In this document: positions 1 through 6,900 of the stretch, one piece after another
Position numbering within the stretch: position 1 is the stretch's first letter
How the letters are laid out: the number at the start of each line of letters is the position of its first letter
Origin: Methanobacterium sp. PtaU1.Bin242
Lineage (GTDB): Archaea; Methanobacteriota; Methanobacteria; Methanobacteriales; Methanobacteriaceae
Reading direction: 5' to 3'
Length of the DNA stretch: 7,972 nt
Assembly: GCA_002067565.1 (NCBI GenBank)
Contig: MVQZ01000272.1
Span: 1-7,972 of the forward strand
The notes under the pieces: model-generated
Database searches by the model: none
Told to the model about the DNA's origin: nothing
The model's input: the letters and a program-made list of their open reading frames with translations, nothing else
Made by a program: the position numbers and the translations under genes

Positions 1-12
1 CGGAGATTTCAT
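1..12 (-). CDS. Possible start of a minus-strand gene leaving the window
   Basis: On the minus strand an ATG at 12-10 opens four codons (M-K-S-P) before the window ends. A GGTG, which can pair with the archaeal 16S anti-Shine-Dalgarno sequence, lies 5 bases upstream, and AT-rich box A-like sequences lie inside or next to the palindrome at 23-44. This would continue the minus-strand series of the left half. Only 12 bases are visible, so neither product nor reality can be judged. Confidence 0.2.
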
Positions 13-22
13 ACAAACACCA

Positions 23-67
23 AGAGGAAGTATATACTTCCTCTATATTAAACTTATCGCTCGATAA
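23..67. promoter_or_regulatory. Perfect 22-base palindrome plus a second dyad (possible operator or terminator)
   Basis: Positions 23-44 form a perfect palindrome whose left half reads AGAGGAAGTAT, with a TATATA core at 31-36. Ten bases further on, TTATCG (54-59) and CGATAA (62-67) form a second dyad around a 2-base spacer. Seen from the minus strand, they lie 11-55 bases upstream of a possible ATG at 12-10, so they could be an operator over that gene's promoter. They could equally be the terminator hairpin of a gene entering from the left on the plus strand, although no T-run follows on that strand. Confidence 0.45.
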
Positions 68-141
68 CAATCCAAAACAGAATAATAACTAAAATCAAAA
101 TGCACTTTTAAAAACTAAAAACATTAAACACACCAAATACC

Positions 142-192
142 CAAAAAAAGGTTTCATAAAGCCCCATTAACCATTAATATTCGGAGGGGGCT
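142..192 (-). terminator. Terminator after the ATP-grasp gene
   Basis: Read on the minus strand, a 6-bp stem (187-192 with 160-165, AGCCCC/GGGGCT) with a 21-base loop begins about 30 bases after the stop codon. It is followed by a run of seven T (complement of 143-149). Archaeal termination depends mainly on oligo-T tracts, so the T7 run is the stronger signal and the hairpin is supporting. It closes the transcript of the tRNA-Gln/ATP-grasp unit. Confidence 0.55.
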
Positions 193-222
193 AATATCAT
201 TGTAAAAGCCTATTTCTAAAAT

Positions 223-1374
223 TTAAGGATGAACTTTAAGCAAACTGTAAACCTTACTCACCATTTGCTGAGCTGAGTAAATAGCATCCTCCAAAACCTC
301 ACTGGAAGATACTACCGTGGCCACCGGCTCTCCCTCCTCTATAATAACATTCTCTGCGGGTATATCATAGACTCCCTCAAAATTCATTCTTCCTACCTGA
401 GAGCGTTTCCTGGCATGCACTATCATCTTAACCGCAAACCGGTTAGGAGGAGGCACGTCAATTAAAGTTCCCCTGGAAGCTTCCAAGTGAGCTTCAACCA
501 TGTTTAATCCCAGTGAAGCTTCTGCACATTCAATTGTCCCCTGAATACGTGGATTTACTTCAATAAGAAACAGATCATCGTCTTGAAGAATAAAATCAAC
601 ACCGTTAGATCCCACCAGGGACAAATGGTTTATAATTTCCTCTGCAATCCCTGCTGCATTGTTATCATCAATAAAGGGTGTGATATTGCCACAGTATCCA
701 TAGGGCTCTTTTTGACCCAAATCAGTATCACCAATGATTTGCTGACTGGTCAGGACAGTATGCGACTTCGATCCTGTAGAAAGTACAGATGAACTTATAT
801 TTTGGCCATTCAACCGTTCTTGAAGAATAAATTCTGAAAAATCAAAGATTAAATCGGATTTTTCATCCAACATTTTTAATTCTTTTATTCCATAACCCCC
901 AGATCCACTGATTGGTTTTAATATAAACTCTTTTTCAGGATAATTACCAGATATTTCATCTGCTTCTTCAATATCAGCCACACAATATGTTCTAGGGAGC
1001 TGGAAATGATTTTTCAGTTTCCTATAAAGTTTGTATTTATTTTCCACATCTCCAATATCCTTATTTCCCAAAATTTTCTTTTGGGGGAAATTTAAAGGAG
1101 AAGAACCAGCCAGACATATTATAAAATCAGCATCATCCACCCACTGAGCAGCAAGATCATCTATACTTCCTGATTTATAGTTTAAAGTGAAATGACCGCA
1201 GGAATGATGGGGTTTCTGGCTTAAAATAGATAGGTAATTGTGGGTGCATTCCTGGAGGTCGATGGTTCCAAAGTAATCTGCTGAATAAACATTAAAACCG
1301 AGTTTTTTTAAAGAACATGCAACTGATCGGGTGTTAATCCCCACCACGAGCGCGTTTTCCATAGGGTTATCCAC
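223..1374 (-). CDS. ATP-grasp superfamily ligase (COG2232-like)
   Basis: This is a predicted cytosolic ATP-dependent carboxylate-amine/thiol ligase; the substrate cannot be told. From the N-terminus it has a Rossmann-like pre-ATP domain (residues 8-35, beginning NALVVGINTR, a pattern I associate with the methanogen COG2232 group), a glycine-rich ATP loop at 151-162 (ILKPISGSGGYG), and the metal-binding strand at 269-280 (FLIEVNPRIQGT), with E272 and N274 as likely Mg ligands. The C-terminal part resembles the biotin-carboxylase tail. The full 383 residues appear intact. The longest frame opens with GTG at 1374, but an ATG at 1362 (residue 5) has a GGTG 9 bases upstream and starts directly at the conserved strand, so I prefer 1362. 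The gene lies immediately downstream of tRNA-Gln on the same strand with no promoter-sized gap, so it is probably co-transcribed and freed by tRNA 3' processing. The superfamily call is firm; the subfamily call is moderate. Confidence 0.85.
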   Translation of the reverse strand: MDNPMENALVVGINTRSVACSLKKLGFNVYSADYFGTIDLQECTHNYLSILSQKPHHSCGHFTLNYKSGSIDDLAAQWVDDADFIICLAGSSPLNFPQKKILGNKDIGDVENKYKLYRKLKNHFQLPRTYCVADIEEADEISGNYPEKEFILKPISGSGGYGIKELKMLDEKSDLIFDFSEFILQERLNGQNISSSVLSTGSKSHTVLTSQQIIGDTDLGQKEPYGYCGNITPFIDDNNAAGIAEEIINHLSLVGSNGVDFILQDDDLFLIEVNPRIQGTIECAEASLGLNMVEAHLEASRGTLIDVPPPNRFAVKMIVHARKRSQVGRMNFEGVYDIPAENVIIEEGEPVATVVSSSEVLEDAIYSAQQMVSKVYSLLKVHP

Positions 1375-1387
1375 CGTTATTTTGAGA

Positions 1388-1460
<73 letters not shown>

Positions 1461-1482
1461 AATAGTCAAATTAGAACAAAGC

Positions 1483-1496
1483 ACCGCACCTGCGGT
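1483..1496 (-). promoter_or_regulatory. Short inverted repeat in the tRNA-Gln leader
   Basis: ACCGCA and TGCGGT form a 6-base inverted repeat around 2 bases, drawable as a 5-bp hairpin with a 4-base loop. It lies 24-37 bases upstream of the mature tRNA 5' end, close to the transcription start expected from the box A at 1520-1527. It is GC-rich in AT-rich surroundings. It may be a 5' leader hairpin removed by RNase P, or a protein site at the start point. Confidence 0.35.
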
Positions 1497-1517
1497 ATTC
1501 TGCTTTAAGTTGGAGGT

Positions 1518-1530
1518 TATATTTAAAGTT
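1518..1530 (-). promoter_or_regulatory. Archaeal box A (TATA) promoter of tRNA-Gln
   Basis: The minus strand reads AACTTTAAATATA, with TTTAAATA (complement of 1520-1527) close to the methanogen box A consensus. Start points usually lie 22-27 bases downstream, which puts initiation near 1494-1500 and predicts a leader of about 35-40 bases. No other good TATA element lies between this site and the ATP-grasp gene, so it probably drives both. Confidence 0.6.
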
Positions 1531-1542
1531 ATCGAGAAAGTG

Positions 1543-1550
1543 CAAAAAAT
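1543..1550 (-). terminator. Oligo-T terminator after the Cas4-like gene
   Basis: The minus strand carries a run of six T (complement of 1544-1549) two bases after the stop codon at 1554-1552. This is the usual archaeal terminator type. It would separate the nuclease transcript from the tRNA promoter at 1518-1530. There is no hairpin. Confidence 0.4.
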
Positions 1551-1551
1551 C

Positions 1552-2217
1552 TTAAAAATCCGCCTTCCGATCACAACAGGTGTTAAAACGGCAACTTCGG
1601 CATTTTCTGGGGTTTTCAGTTGGTATATATTCAATTGTACCTATTAAAAGTTTGTGAACTCGTTCTATCAATTCAATTATGTTTTTCTCTGCTGTCTCAT
1701 CAAAATAAGATGACCAGAAAATATTATCAGTACCCCTTTCCCTTAAAGAAGCCACAATCTTCCTTTCCTCAGGGACAATATCTTTAAATGCAAGGCAATA
1801 ACCATATACCTGGTTTATACTTGAGGGATACGCTGTTTTACCGGGTTTATCATCGATGATTATGAATTCATCAGGAGTCATCCACACCTCATCAATAAAA
1901 CCCCTAATTCCATATCTGACAGATGTAACAGGCAGTTCTCTGGAGAGGATTTCTGCTGTGCGGGAGGTGTCCAGCATCTCCTGGAATGTGGCTGGTTCAG
2001 CATCTTCTATGAATTTAGATTCTAAAATGGAATGCTCTCTACTTCCCTCCATCATGGCTTTTGTGGGTTTGGCTGTAACTCCTTTGACGTTTTCCAGGTA
2101 AATACCATACTCACAATATGCCTGCTTATTAAGCCAACTTATAGGGAAATTATTTTTGTTCTGGATGACTTTTACTTGGGTTATGGTGGGATGGGAAATA
2201 GATTTAAGATTTTTCAT
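1552..2217 (-). CDS. Cas4/RecB-like PD-(D/E)XK nuclease, stand-alone
   Basis: Predicted metal-dependent DNA nuclease of the Cas4/Dna2 (DUF83) type, 221 residues, a normal length for Cas4. The visible nuclease motifs in order are H62 (EGSREH), D109 in GFID, D122-D123-K124 (IIDDKP, the D-x-K core), and Q136 to Y140 (QVYGY). One N-terminal cysteine (C35) and a C-terminal cluster (C206, C209, C214/C215) match the Fe-S arrangement of Cas4 proteins. No cas1, cas2 or CRISPR repeats occur in the window, so a housekeeping or defence role outside CRISPR is as likely as adaptation. It starts at ATG 2217 with GGGAG (complement of 2228-2232) 10 bases upstream, rather far. An AT-rich box at 2245-2256 could instead give a very short leader, and read-through from the gene upstream at 2338 is possible. 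Family call firm; substrate unknown. Confidence 0.82.
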   Translation of the reverse strand: MKNLKSISHPTITQVKVIQNKNNFPISWLNKQAYCEYGIYLENVKGVTAKPTKAMMEGSREHSILESKFIEDAEPATFQEMLDTSRTAEILSRELPVTSVRYGIRGFIDEVWMTPDEFIIIDDKPGKTAYPSSINQVYGYCLAFKDIVPEERKIVASLRERGTDNIFWSSYFDETAEKNIIELIERVHKLLIGTIEYIPTENPRKCRSCRFNTCCDRKADF

Positions 2218-2227
2218 ATTAATTAAT

Positions 2228-2256
2228 CTCCCGATTAACTCTATTTTAAATATTAA
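2228..2256 (-). promoter_or_regulatory. RBS and possible TATA box before the Cas4-like gene
   Basis: The minus strand has a TATA-like AATATTTAAAAT (about 2245-2256) and a GGGAG (2232-2228). The two do not fit well together: initiation 25 bases after the TATA would fall near 2222-2226 and remove the GGGAG from the mRNA. Either the promoter gives a nearly leaderless message, or the transcript begins further upstream, for example at the coiled-coil gene. Confidence 0.3.
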
Positions 2257-2337
2257 TTACTGGAGTAAAAAGGATTTGCTGAGAGTATTGGATAAGTATT
2301 AAATCTAAAATGATATAATGAAACTCTTTAATCTTTT

Positions 2338-2874
2338 TTACTTCTTTTTTTGTAAGAGACCCCATATTCCTGATTTTTCCTTTGATTTCATTTCTTCTAT
2401 TAATTCTTTATTCTTTTTAAGCTCATCATTATGTGATATCTTTAATTTTTGGTATTCATTATTTATTTGGTGTAGTTGGTTTTGAAGCTTTTTATTTTCC
2501 TGTTCCAGGGTTGTGATTTTCTCCCCTTCCAGACGCAATCGCTTGTTGGTTTTAGCATTTTTACTTACCAGGGTCTTGTAGGATTTGGAAAGTTCACCAT
2601 GTTTCCATTCTAATTCTGCTAGTTCCTTTTCATATTCTGCAATGACCCCCTTATATTGTTTATCATCACTCTGCCGCCCCCCTATTTCGTCCTCAATTAA
2701 ATCTTCAAACTGATTTTGAGGTATGATAAAAACTTCCTCACTACAAGGCAGATTATCTGACTTCTTAAGAGGCACCTGATACTGATAATACTCATAGGTC
2801 TTTCTCCGACCCCCTACCATCTTTTTTGTTTTCTTTTTATAACATTTTACCATGGATTTTACTAACTCTACCAT
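2338..2874 (-). CDS. Coiled-coil protein of unknown function
   Basis: I do not recognise a characterised family. The 178-residue product has a basic, tyrosine-rich N-terminal part (residues 10-37, with KKKTKK, GGRRK and YEYYQYQV) and a probable short beta-rich region to about residue 62 (VFIIPQNQF). A long, highly charged helix follows at about 72-166, rich in E, K, L and N with heptad-like spacing, expected to form a coiled coil. The tail GIWGLLQKKK could be a small amphipathic contact with membrane or nucleic acid. There is no signal peptide or membrane segment. ATG 2874 has GGAG (complement of 2883-2886) 8 bases upstream, which supports this start. It lies 120 bases upstream of the Cas4-like gene on the same strand and could be co-transcribed. 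A structural or nucleic-acid-binding role is only a guess. Confidence 0.7.
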   Translation of the reverse strand: MVELVKSMVKCYKKKTKKMVGGRRKTYEYYQYQVPLKKSDNLPCSEEVFIIPQNQFEDLIEDEIGGRQSDDKQYKGVIAEYEKELAELEWKHGELSKSYKTLVSKNAKTNKRLRLEGEKITTLEQENKKLQNQLHQINNEYQKLKISHNDELKKNKELIEEMKSKEKSGIWGLLQKKK

Positions 2875-2882
2875 TAAAATTA

Positions 2883-2935
2883 CTCCGATTAAATTTACAG
2901 TAACAAAAACATGATTTATCTCTTTAAATTTGAAA
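2883..2935 (-). promoter_or_regulatory. RBS and candidate promoter of the coiled-coil gene
   Basis: On the minus strand GGAG (complement of 2883-2886) stands 8 bases before the ATG. An AT-rich AAATTTAAAG (about 2922-2932) is the best TATA candidate and would give a leader of about 30 bases that includes the GGAG. Confidence 0.35.
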
Positions 2936-3092
2936 ACAGAATCTTTTAATTGTTATTATCTCTCACTAAATTTCCATTGTTTCTAATGTAGAACTAGATC
3001 TATATTGGAACAATTGACTTTTATCTTTTTTGAAAAAATTGCGAGAGAAACAAAATGATAAGAAATCAAAAACTATTTTTGCATCATAAAAA
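2936..3092. other. Divergent intergenic region
   Basis: This is the middle of the 284-base gap between the minus-strand coiled-coil gene and the plus-strand phospholipase-like gene. It is very AT-rich. It contains an imperfect stem, ATTGTTTC near 2967-2974 with GGAACAAT near 3007-3014 (one G-U pair), around the 8-base palindrome TAGATCTA (2995-3002), and a TTTTTT-G-AAAAAA dyad near 3026-3037. No ORF or RNA gene is recognisable. These dyads may be regulator sites but are not distinctive in such AT-rich sequence. Confidence 0.3.
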
Positions 3093-3152
3093 AAAGTATA
3101 TTTAATACCTTATTATATATAAATATGAATATATTAATAATTTTAAAGGAGG
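3093..3152 (+). promoter_or_regulatory. Promoter and strong RBS of the phospholipase-like gene
   Basis: Two TATA-like stretches precede the gene: GTATATTTAATA (3096-3107), behind an A-run that may act as a BRE, and TTATATATAAATA (3113-3125). Either would place initiation at about 3127-3150. AGGAGG (3147-3152) is a full-strength Shine-Dalgarno 6 bases before the ATG and fixes the start. If the second box is used, the leader is only a few to about 15 bases long. Confidence 0.6.
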
Positions 3153-3158
3153 TATATT

Positions 3159-3752
3159 ATGAAAAAGATTTATTTGAATTTGTTGTGTATATTCCTAGCT
3201 ATATCACTCGTTTTAGTCCCCTGTGACTTTGCATGGAAGTGGCAGACGCATTCAAAAATAGTAGATAAGATTTACTATTCTATGCCTGTATATATTCAGG
3301 AAAATCTTGATTTAATTGCTATGAGAGACGGTTCTAATGATCCTGATGAAAAATTTCAGGATTTTATTAACCATAGCTTTCCAGGTAGTTATTTCAAGGC
3401 CAAAGAATGGTTAAACAAGGGTAAACTCGCTTACAGAGAAAAAAATTATTATTACGCCAGTTACTGTTTCGGTGTGGCATCTCACTATATTTCCGACACA
3501 TTTTCAGCACCCCATAGTGCAAATGACACATCTTATCTACACAGCATCTATGAAAGTCAGGCTAACACTCTAAAACCAGCCATATACCGTACAAACGACA
3601 AGGATCTCTATAGCTTATTAAAACAAGGTGACCGGCAGGGGGAAAAGGATTGGAACGTATGGAAAAAGACAAGAAAATCCAGTATAACACAAAATAACCT
3701 GAATCAGGCGACAACAGCGTCTTATTCTACAATAAAAAGATGCATAGGTTAA
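3159..3752 (+). CDS. Secreted zinc-dependent phospholipase C-like protein
   Basis: Predicted exported zinc hydrolase of the phospholipase C / S1-P1 nuclease-like fold (Pfam Zn_dep_PLPC type). A signal peptide is clear (residues 1-25: KK, hydrophobic 6-21, then DFA), and cleavage there leaves W26 as mature N-terminus, as in bacterial PLCs where the N-terminal Trp binds zinc. All other ligands can be placed: H31, D61 (or D63), H72, H109 and D113 (SHYISD), H119 (APH), and H128 with E132 (HSIYE). The spacings H-x3-D, D-x5-H and H-x3-E equal those of the Bacillus cereus enzyme, while H119 to H128 is shorter (9 against 14). At 197 residues it is a compact member and no membrane-binding C2-like domain follows. 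The AGGAGG at 3147-3152 fixes the ATG. It would act outside the membrane. The substrate in a methanogen with ether lipids is unknown; a phosphodiesterase or nuclease role is possible. Confidence 0.85.
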   Translation: MKKIYLNLLCIFLAISLVLVPCDFAWKWQTHSKIVDKIYYSMPVYIQENLDLIAMRDGSNDPDEKFQDFINHSFPGSYFKAKEWLNKGKLAYREKNYYYASYCFGVASHYISDTFSAPHSANDTSYLHSIYESQANTLKPAIYRTNDKDLYSLLKQGDRQGEKDWNVWKKTRKSSITQNNLNQATTASYSTIKRCIG

Positions 3753-3811
3753 ACCACAGATAGTGAATATGAAGGAGCATAAAACTAAAAATCCGACTTT
3801 ACAATAAGTAA

Positions 3812-3874
3812 ATGGAGATCAATATTAGGAGCTTGAATGAAGTTAATTTATGCATTGGCAAGCAATATCTCCAT
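3812..3874 (+). repeat. Nested inverted repeat (structured spacer)
   Basis: ATGGAGAT (3812-3819) pairs with ATCTCCAT (3867-3874). Inside it GCTTG (3831-3835) pairs with CAAGC (3859-3863), and after a 2-base GG bulge AATG (3836-3839) pairs with CATT (3853-3856) around a 13-base loop. That makes 17 pairs in one coaxial arrangement, in the spacer between the phospholipase-like and kinase genes. No T-run follows at once, so it is not a classical terminator. It could be a 3' UTR structure, a small RNA or a regulator site. Confidence 0.4.
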
Positions 3875-3905
3875 ATTTCTATTTTTATGCTACGATGAAC
3901 TCTAA
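3837..3905 (+). CDS. Possible 22-residue hydrophobic small ORF
   Basis: An ATG at 3837 is preceded by AGGAG (3826-3830) with a 6-base gap and opens 22 codons ending in TAA. The predicted peptide starts MKLIYALASN, continues with a hydrophobic stretch (ISIFLFLCY) and ends in DEL, so it would look like a single short membrane segment. It overlaps the nested inverted repeat, whose outer stem would not cover the AGGAG. Ribosome-site spacing is the only positive evidence; AT-rich sequence gives such ORFs by chance. Confidence 0.2.
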   Translation: MKLIYALASNISIFLFLCYDEL

Positions 3906-3963
3906 ATTTGTTAAAAAGACCAGATATATTCCACGGATGTAAATTACATAGGAATATTAACCA

Positions 3964-3981
3964 TAAAAAATATAATATATA
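3964..3981 (+). promoter_or_regulatory. TATA box of the histidine kinase gene
   Basis: The stretch ATAAAAAATATAATATAT is the only strong TATA-like element before the kinase. With the usual distance of about 25 bases, transcription would begin near 3990-4000, at or next to the GTG at 3994. No Shine-Dalgarno sequence lies before that GTG or before the TTG at 3988, which fits a leaderless message. Confidence 0.45.
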
Positions 3982-3993
3982 TGGTGCTTGTTT

Positions 3994-6900
3994 GTGAAGT
4001 CTAAGATATTGATTATAGAAGATGAATCAATAGAAGCGAAGGATCTCAAAGAGTCTTTAAAATCTTTCGGCTATGATGTAGTGGGTATTGCTTCAACAGG
4101 GGATGAAGCCATAAATATGGTAGCTGAACTGAAAGTCGATCTTGTTCTAATGGATGTTGTTTTAAAAGGAAGAATAGATGGTATTGAAGCTGCAGAAAAT
4201 ATATGGGAAGAATTTAACATACCTGTAGTTTATTTAACTTCTCATACCGAAGAAAACAGGTTTAATCGCACTAAACTTACATCAACCTATGGTTACCTAA
4301 TTAAACCCGTAAATAAAACAGATTTAAAGAATACTATTGAAATAGCGCTTTATAAACACCGAAAGGAAGGCTCTCTTAAACACAACGAAGCATTGTTTAA
4401 GACCATGCTAGATTCAGCGCCCCTTGCTATATTATTAACTATTGGCACTGAAGAGAAAGTAGAATTCATAAATTCCCGATTCACTGAAATTTTTGGCTAC
4501 ACCATTGAAGACATACCAGATGTGACCCATTGGTGGCCTCTTGCTTATCCTGACCCCAAATATCGCCAAAAAATAAAACAAATTTGGACAAATAGGGTCA
4601 AAAAAGCAGTTCAAAATCAAACTGAAATAGAACCTGTGGAAGCAGAGGTAACATGTAAAGATAGAACCGTAAGGATAGTAGAAGCCAAATTATCGTCCAT
4701 AGGAGAAAAAAATCTGGTATTCTTCACAGATATTACTGAAAATAAAAAAGGTGAGGAAAAAAGGAGAAAGGGTGAAGAGAGAAGGAAAAGGGGTGAAGCT
4801 GCTCTAAAAAAAAGTGAGGAACGATTCCGTGCTGTTGCAGAATCAGCAGTGGATGCCATTATCACAACAGATATTAAAGGTAACATCAAATACGCCAATA
4901 AAAGCCTCAAAACCATCTTCGGGTACTCTCTAGGAGAATTAACCGGAAAACCACTGCCCATCCTCATGCCCAAGATAAATAGAGAAAACTATCTTAAAGA
5001 ACTTAAAAAATTCAATAAAAGTGGTGAACACAGATTAATTGGAAAAAAAGTCACAACAACCGGATTAAAAAAAGACGGAACTGAATTCCCTTTCGAGATG
5101 TCCCTTGCCGCCTGGAAATCGGGAAATAAAACATATTTCACCTCTATAATCCGAGACATCACCGAAAGAAAAAAGGCTGAAAATGAGTTAAAAACCATTA
5201 ATAAGGCATTAAAAAAGCGTGACATGGAATTCAGACATTTTATTGATGATGCCCCTGTTGCTATAGCCATGTTTGACCGGCAAATGAGGTATATTGCAGC
5301 CAGTAAACGTTGGATTGGTGATTTTAATCTTAAGAGTATAAAACTTCAAGGAAGGTCTCACTATGATATTTTTCCAGAGATCACTGACGAATTGAAAGAA
5401 ATCCATAGGCATGCTCTAGCAGGCTCTATCTTTTATGGTGAGGATGATAAATTTGTACGTGCTGATGGAACTATCCAATATTTAAGATGGGAAGTTCATC
5501 CCTGGTATTTATCCTCTGATGATATCGGTGGTATAATAATCTTTAGTGAAGACATCACTGAAAGAAAAACCGCTGAAGAAGAATTAAAATCGAACCAGTG
5601 GCGTTTGGAGATGAGTATGGAGATAGCAAATCTAGCTTACTGGGAATACAATATTGAAGAAGATATATTCACCTTCAATGACAAATTTTACTCACTTTAC
5701 AGCACCAGTGCCTCAAAAGAGGGTGGTTACCAGATGTCTTCAGCAGAATACGCCACTCGTTTCGTACCTCCAGAAGAACAGGTTTTAGTGGGAGAAGAAG
5801 TTGCTAAAGCAATAGAATCAGACAACCCCAATTACTCAAGCACCACCCAACACAGCATAATCCGAAGAGATGGTGAGAGAAGATTCATAATTGTAAGAAT
5901 TAGAACCCGTTTAGATAAAAACGGCCAGAAAATTGGGACTAACGGTGTAAATCAGGATGTAACTGAACTTTTAAAGGCCGAAAAAGCATTGAAAGAAAGT
6001 GAAGAGAAATACAAGACCCTGTTCCAGTCAGATCCTGATTATACAATACTTGTGGGGATGGATGGTGTTTTATTAGATGTTAATCGTGCTGCAGAGCAAA
6101 TAACAGGCTTATTAAAGGATGAATTAATAGGAAGACATTTTATGGAATTAGAAATTTTTCCCAAAGAGGATTTAGGCATGCATAACGAAATGTTTTCACA
6201 TCTATCAAAAGGAGAGTATATATCTCCTTATGAATCAAGAATTTATGATAAGGAAGGTAAAATACGCTGGGTTGAAACCCTGTTAACCATCATAATGAAG
6301 GATGAAGAACCAGATTCTATTTTAATAATTAACAATGATATTACCAAACGTAAAAGGGATGATGATGTGATTAAAGCATCTCTCAAAGAAAAAGAAATTC
6401 TTCTTAAAGAGATTCATCACCGGGTGAAGAATAATTTACAGATAATTTACAGTTTACTGGACTTACAGGAAGATTATGTTAAGGAAAACTCAACTGCAGT
6501 GAATGTTTTAAATGAGAGTCAAAACCGAGTTTTAGCCATGTCCCTCATCCATGAAACACTTTACCAGTCGAAAGATCTAAGCCTAATAAACTTCTCAGAA
6601 TACATAAAAAACCTGACATCTAATTTATTCTATTCATATGGTTCCAAATCAAACATCACCCAGATAATAAATGTAGAACAAATTTACCTGAATATAGAAA
6701 CATCAGTACCCCTTGGACTAATAATAACAGAACTAGTCTCAAACAGCCTTAAATACGCATTTCCAGAAGATAAATCTGGAAAAATTTCAGTTAAACTTGT
6801 AAATAAGCATGGAGAATTTGAATTAACCCTTGAAGATAACGGAATTGGAATACCAGAAGAAATTAATTTCAACACCGAATCAACCCTAGGGCTCAGACTG

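Noticed and set aside
583..792. Plus-strand open frame of 69 codons inside the ATP-grasp gene
   Set aside because: It is antisense to the ATP-grasp domain and shows no independent signals.
1856..2226. Plus-strand open frames opposite the Cas4-like gene
   Set aside because: The minus-strand frame carries conserved nuclease and cysteine motifs in order. The plus-strand frames overlap each other and show no family features.
2936..3092. CRISPR-like or tandem repeats in the AT-rich divergent region
   Set aside because: The short dyads there are not repeated at regular intervals, and the homopolymer runs are expected from base composition.
3159..3230. Lipoprotein signal at C22 of the phospholipase-like protein
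   Set aside because: The residue before the cysteine is proline, not G/A/S, so it is not a lipobox. Cleavage after residue 25 explains the zinc-binding W26 better.
3769..3807. Twelve-codon plus-strand ORF just after the phospholipase-like gene
   Set aside because: It has no Shine-Dalgarno sequence, is too short and has unremarkable composition.
4435..5412. Several minus-strand open frames of 61-118 codons opposite the kinase gene
   Set aside because: They lie antisense to a gene with unmistakable REC, PAS and kinase motifs. They have low-complexity composition (F-, L- and S-rich from reversed E/K codons) and no RBS or promoter pattern.
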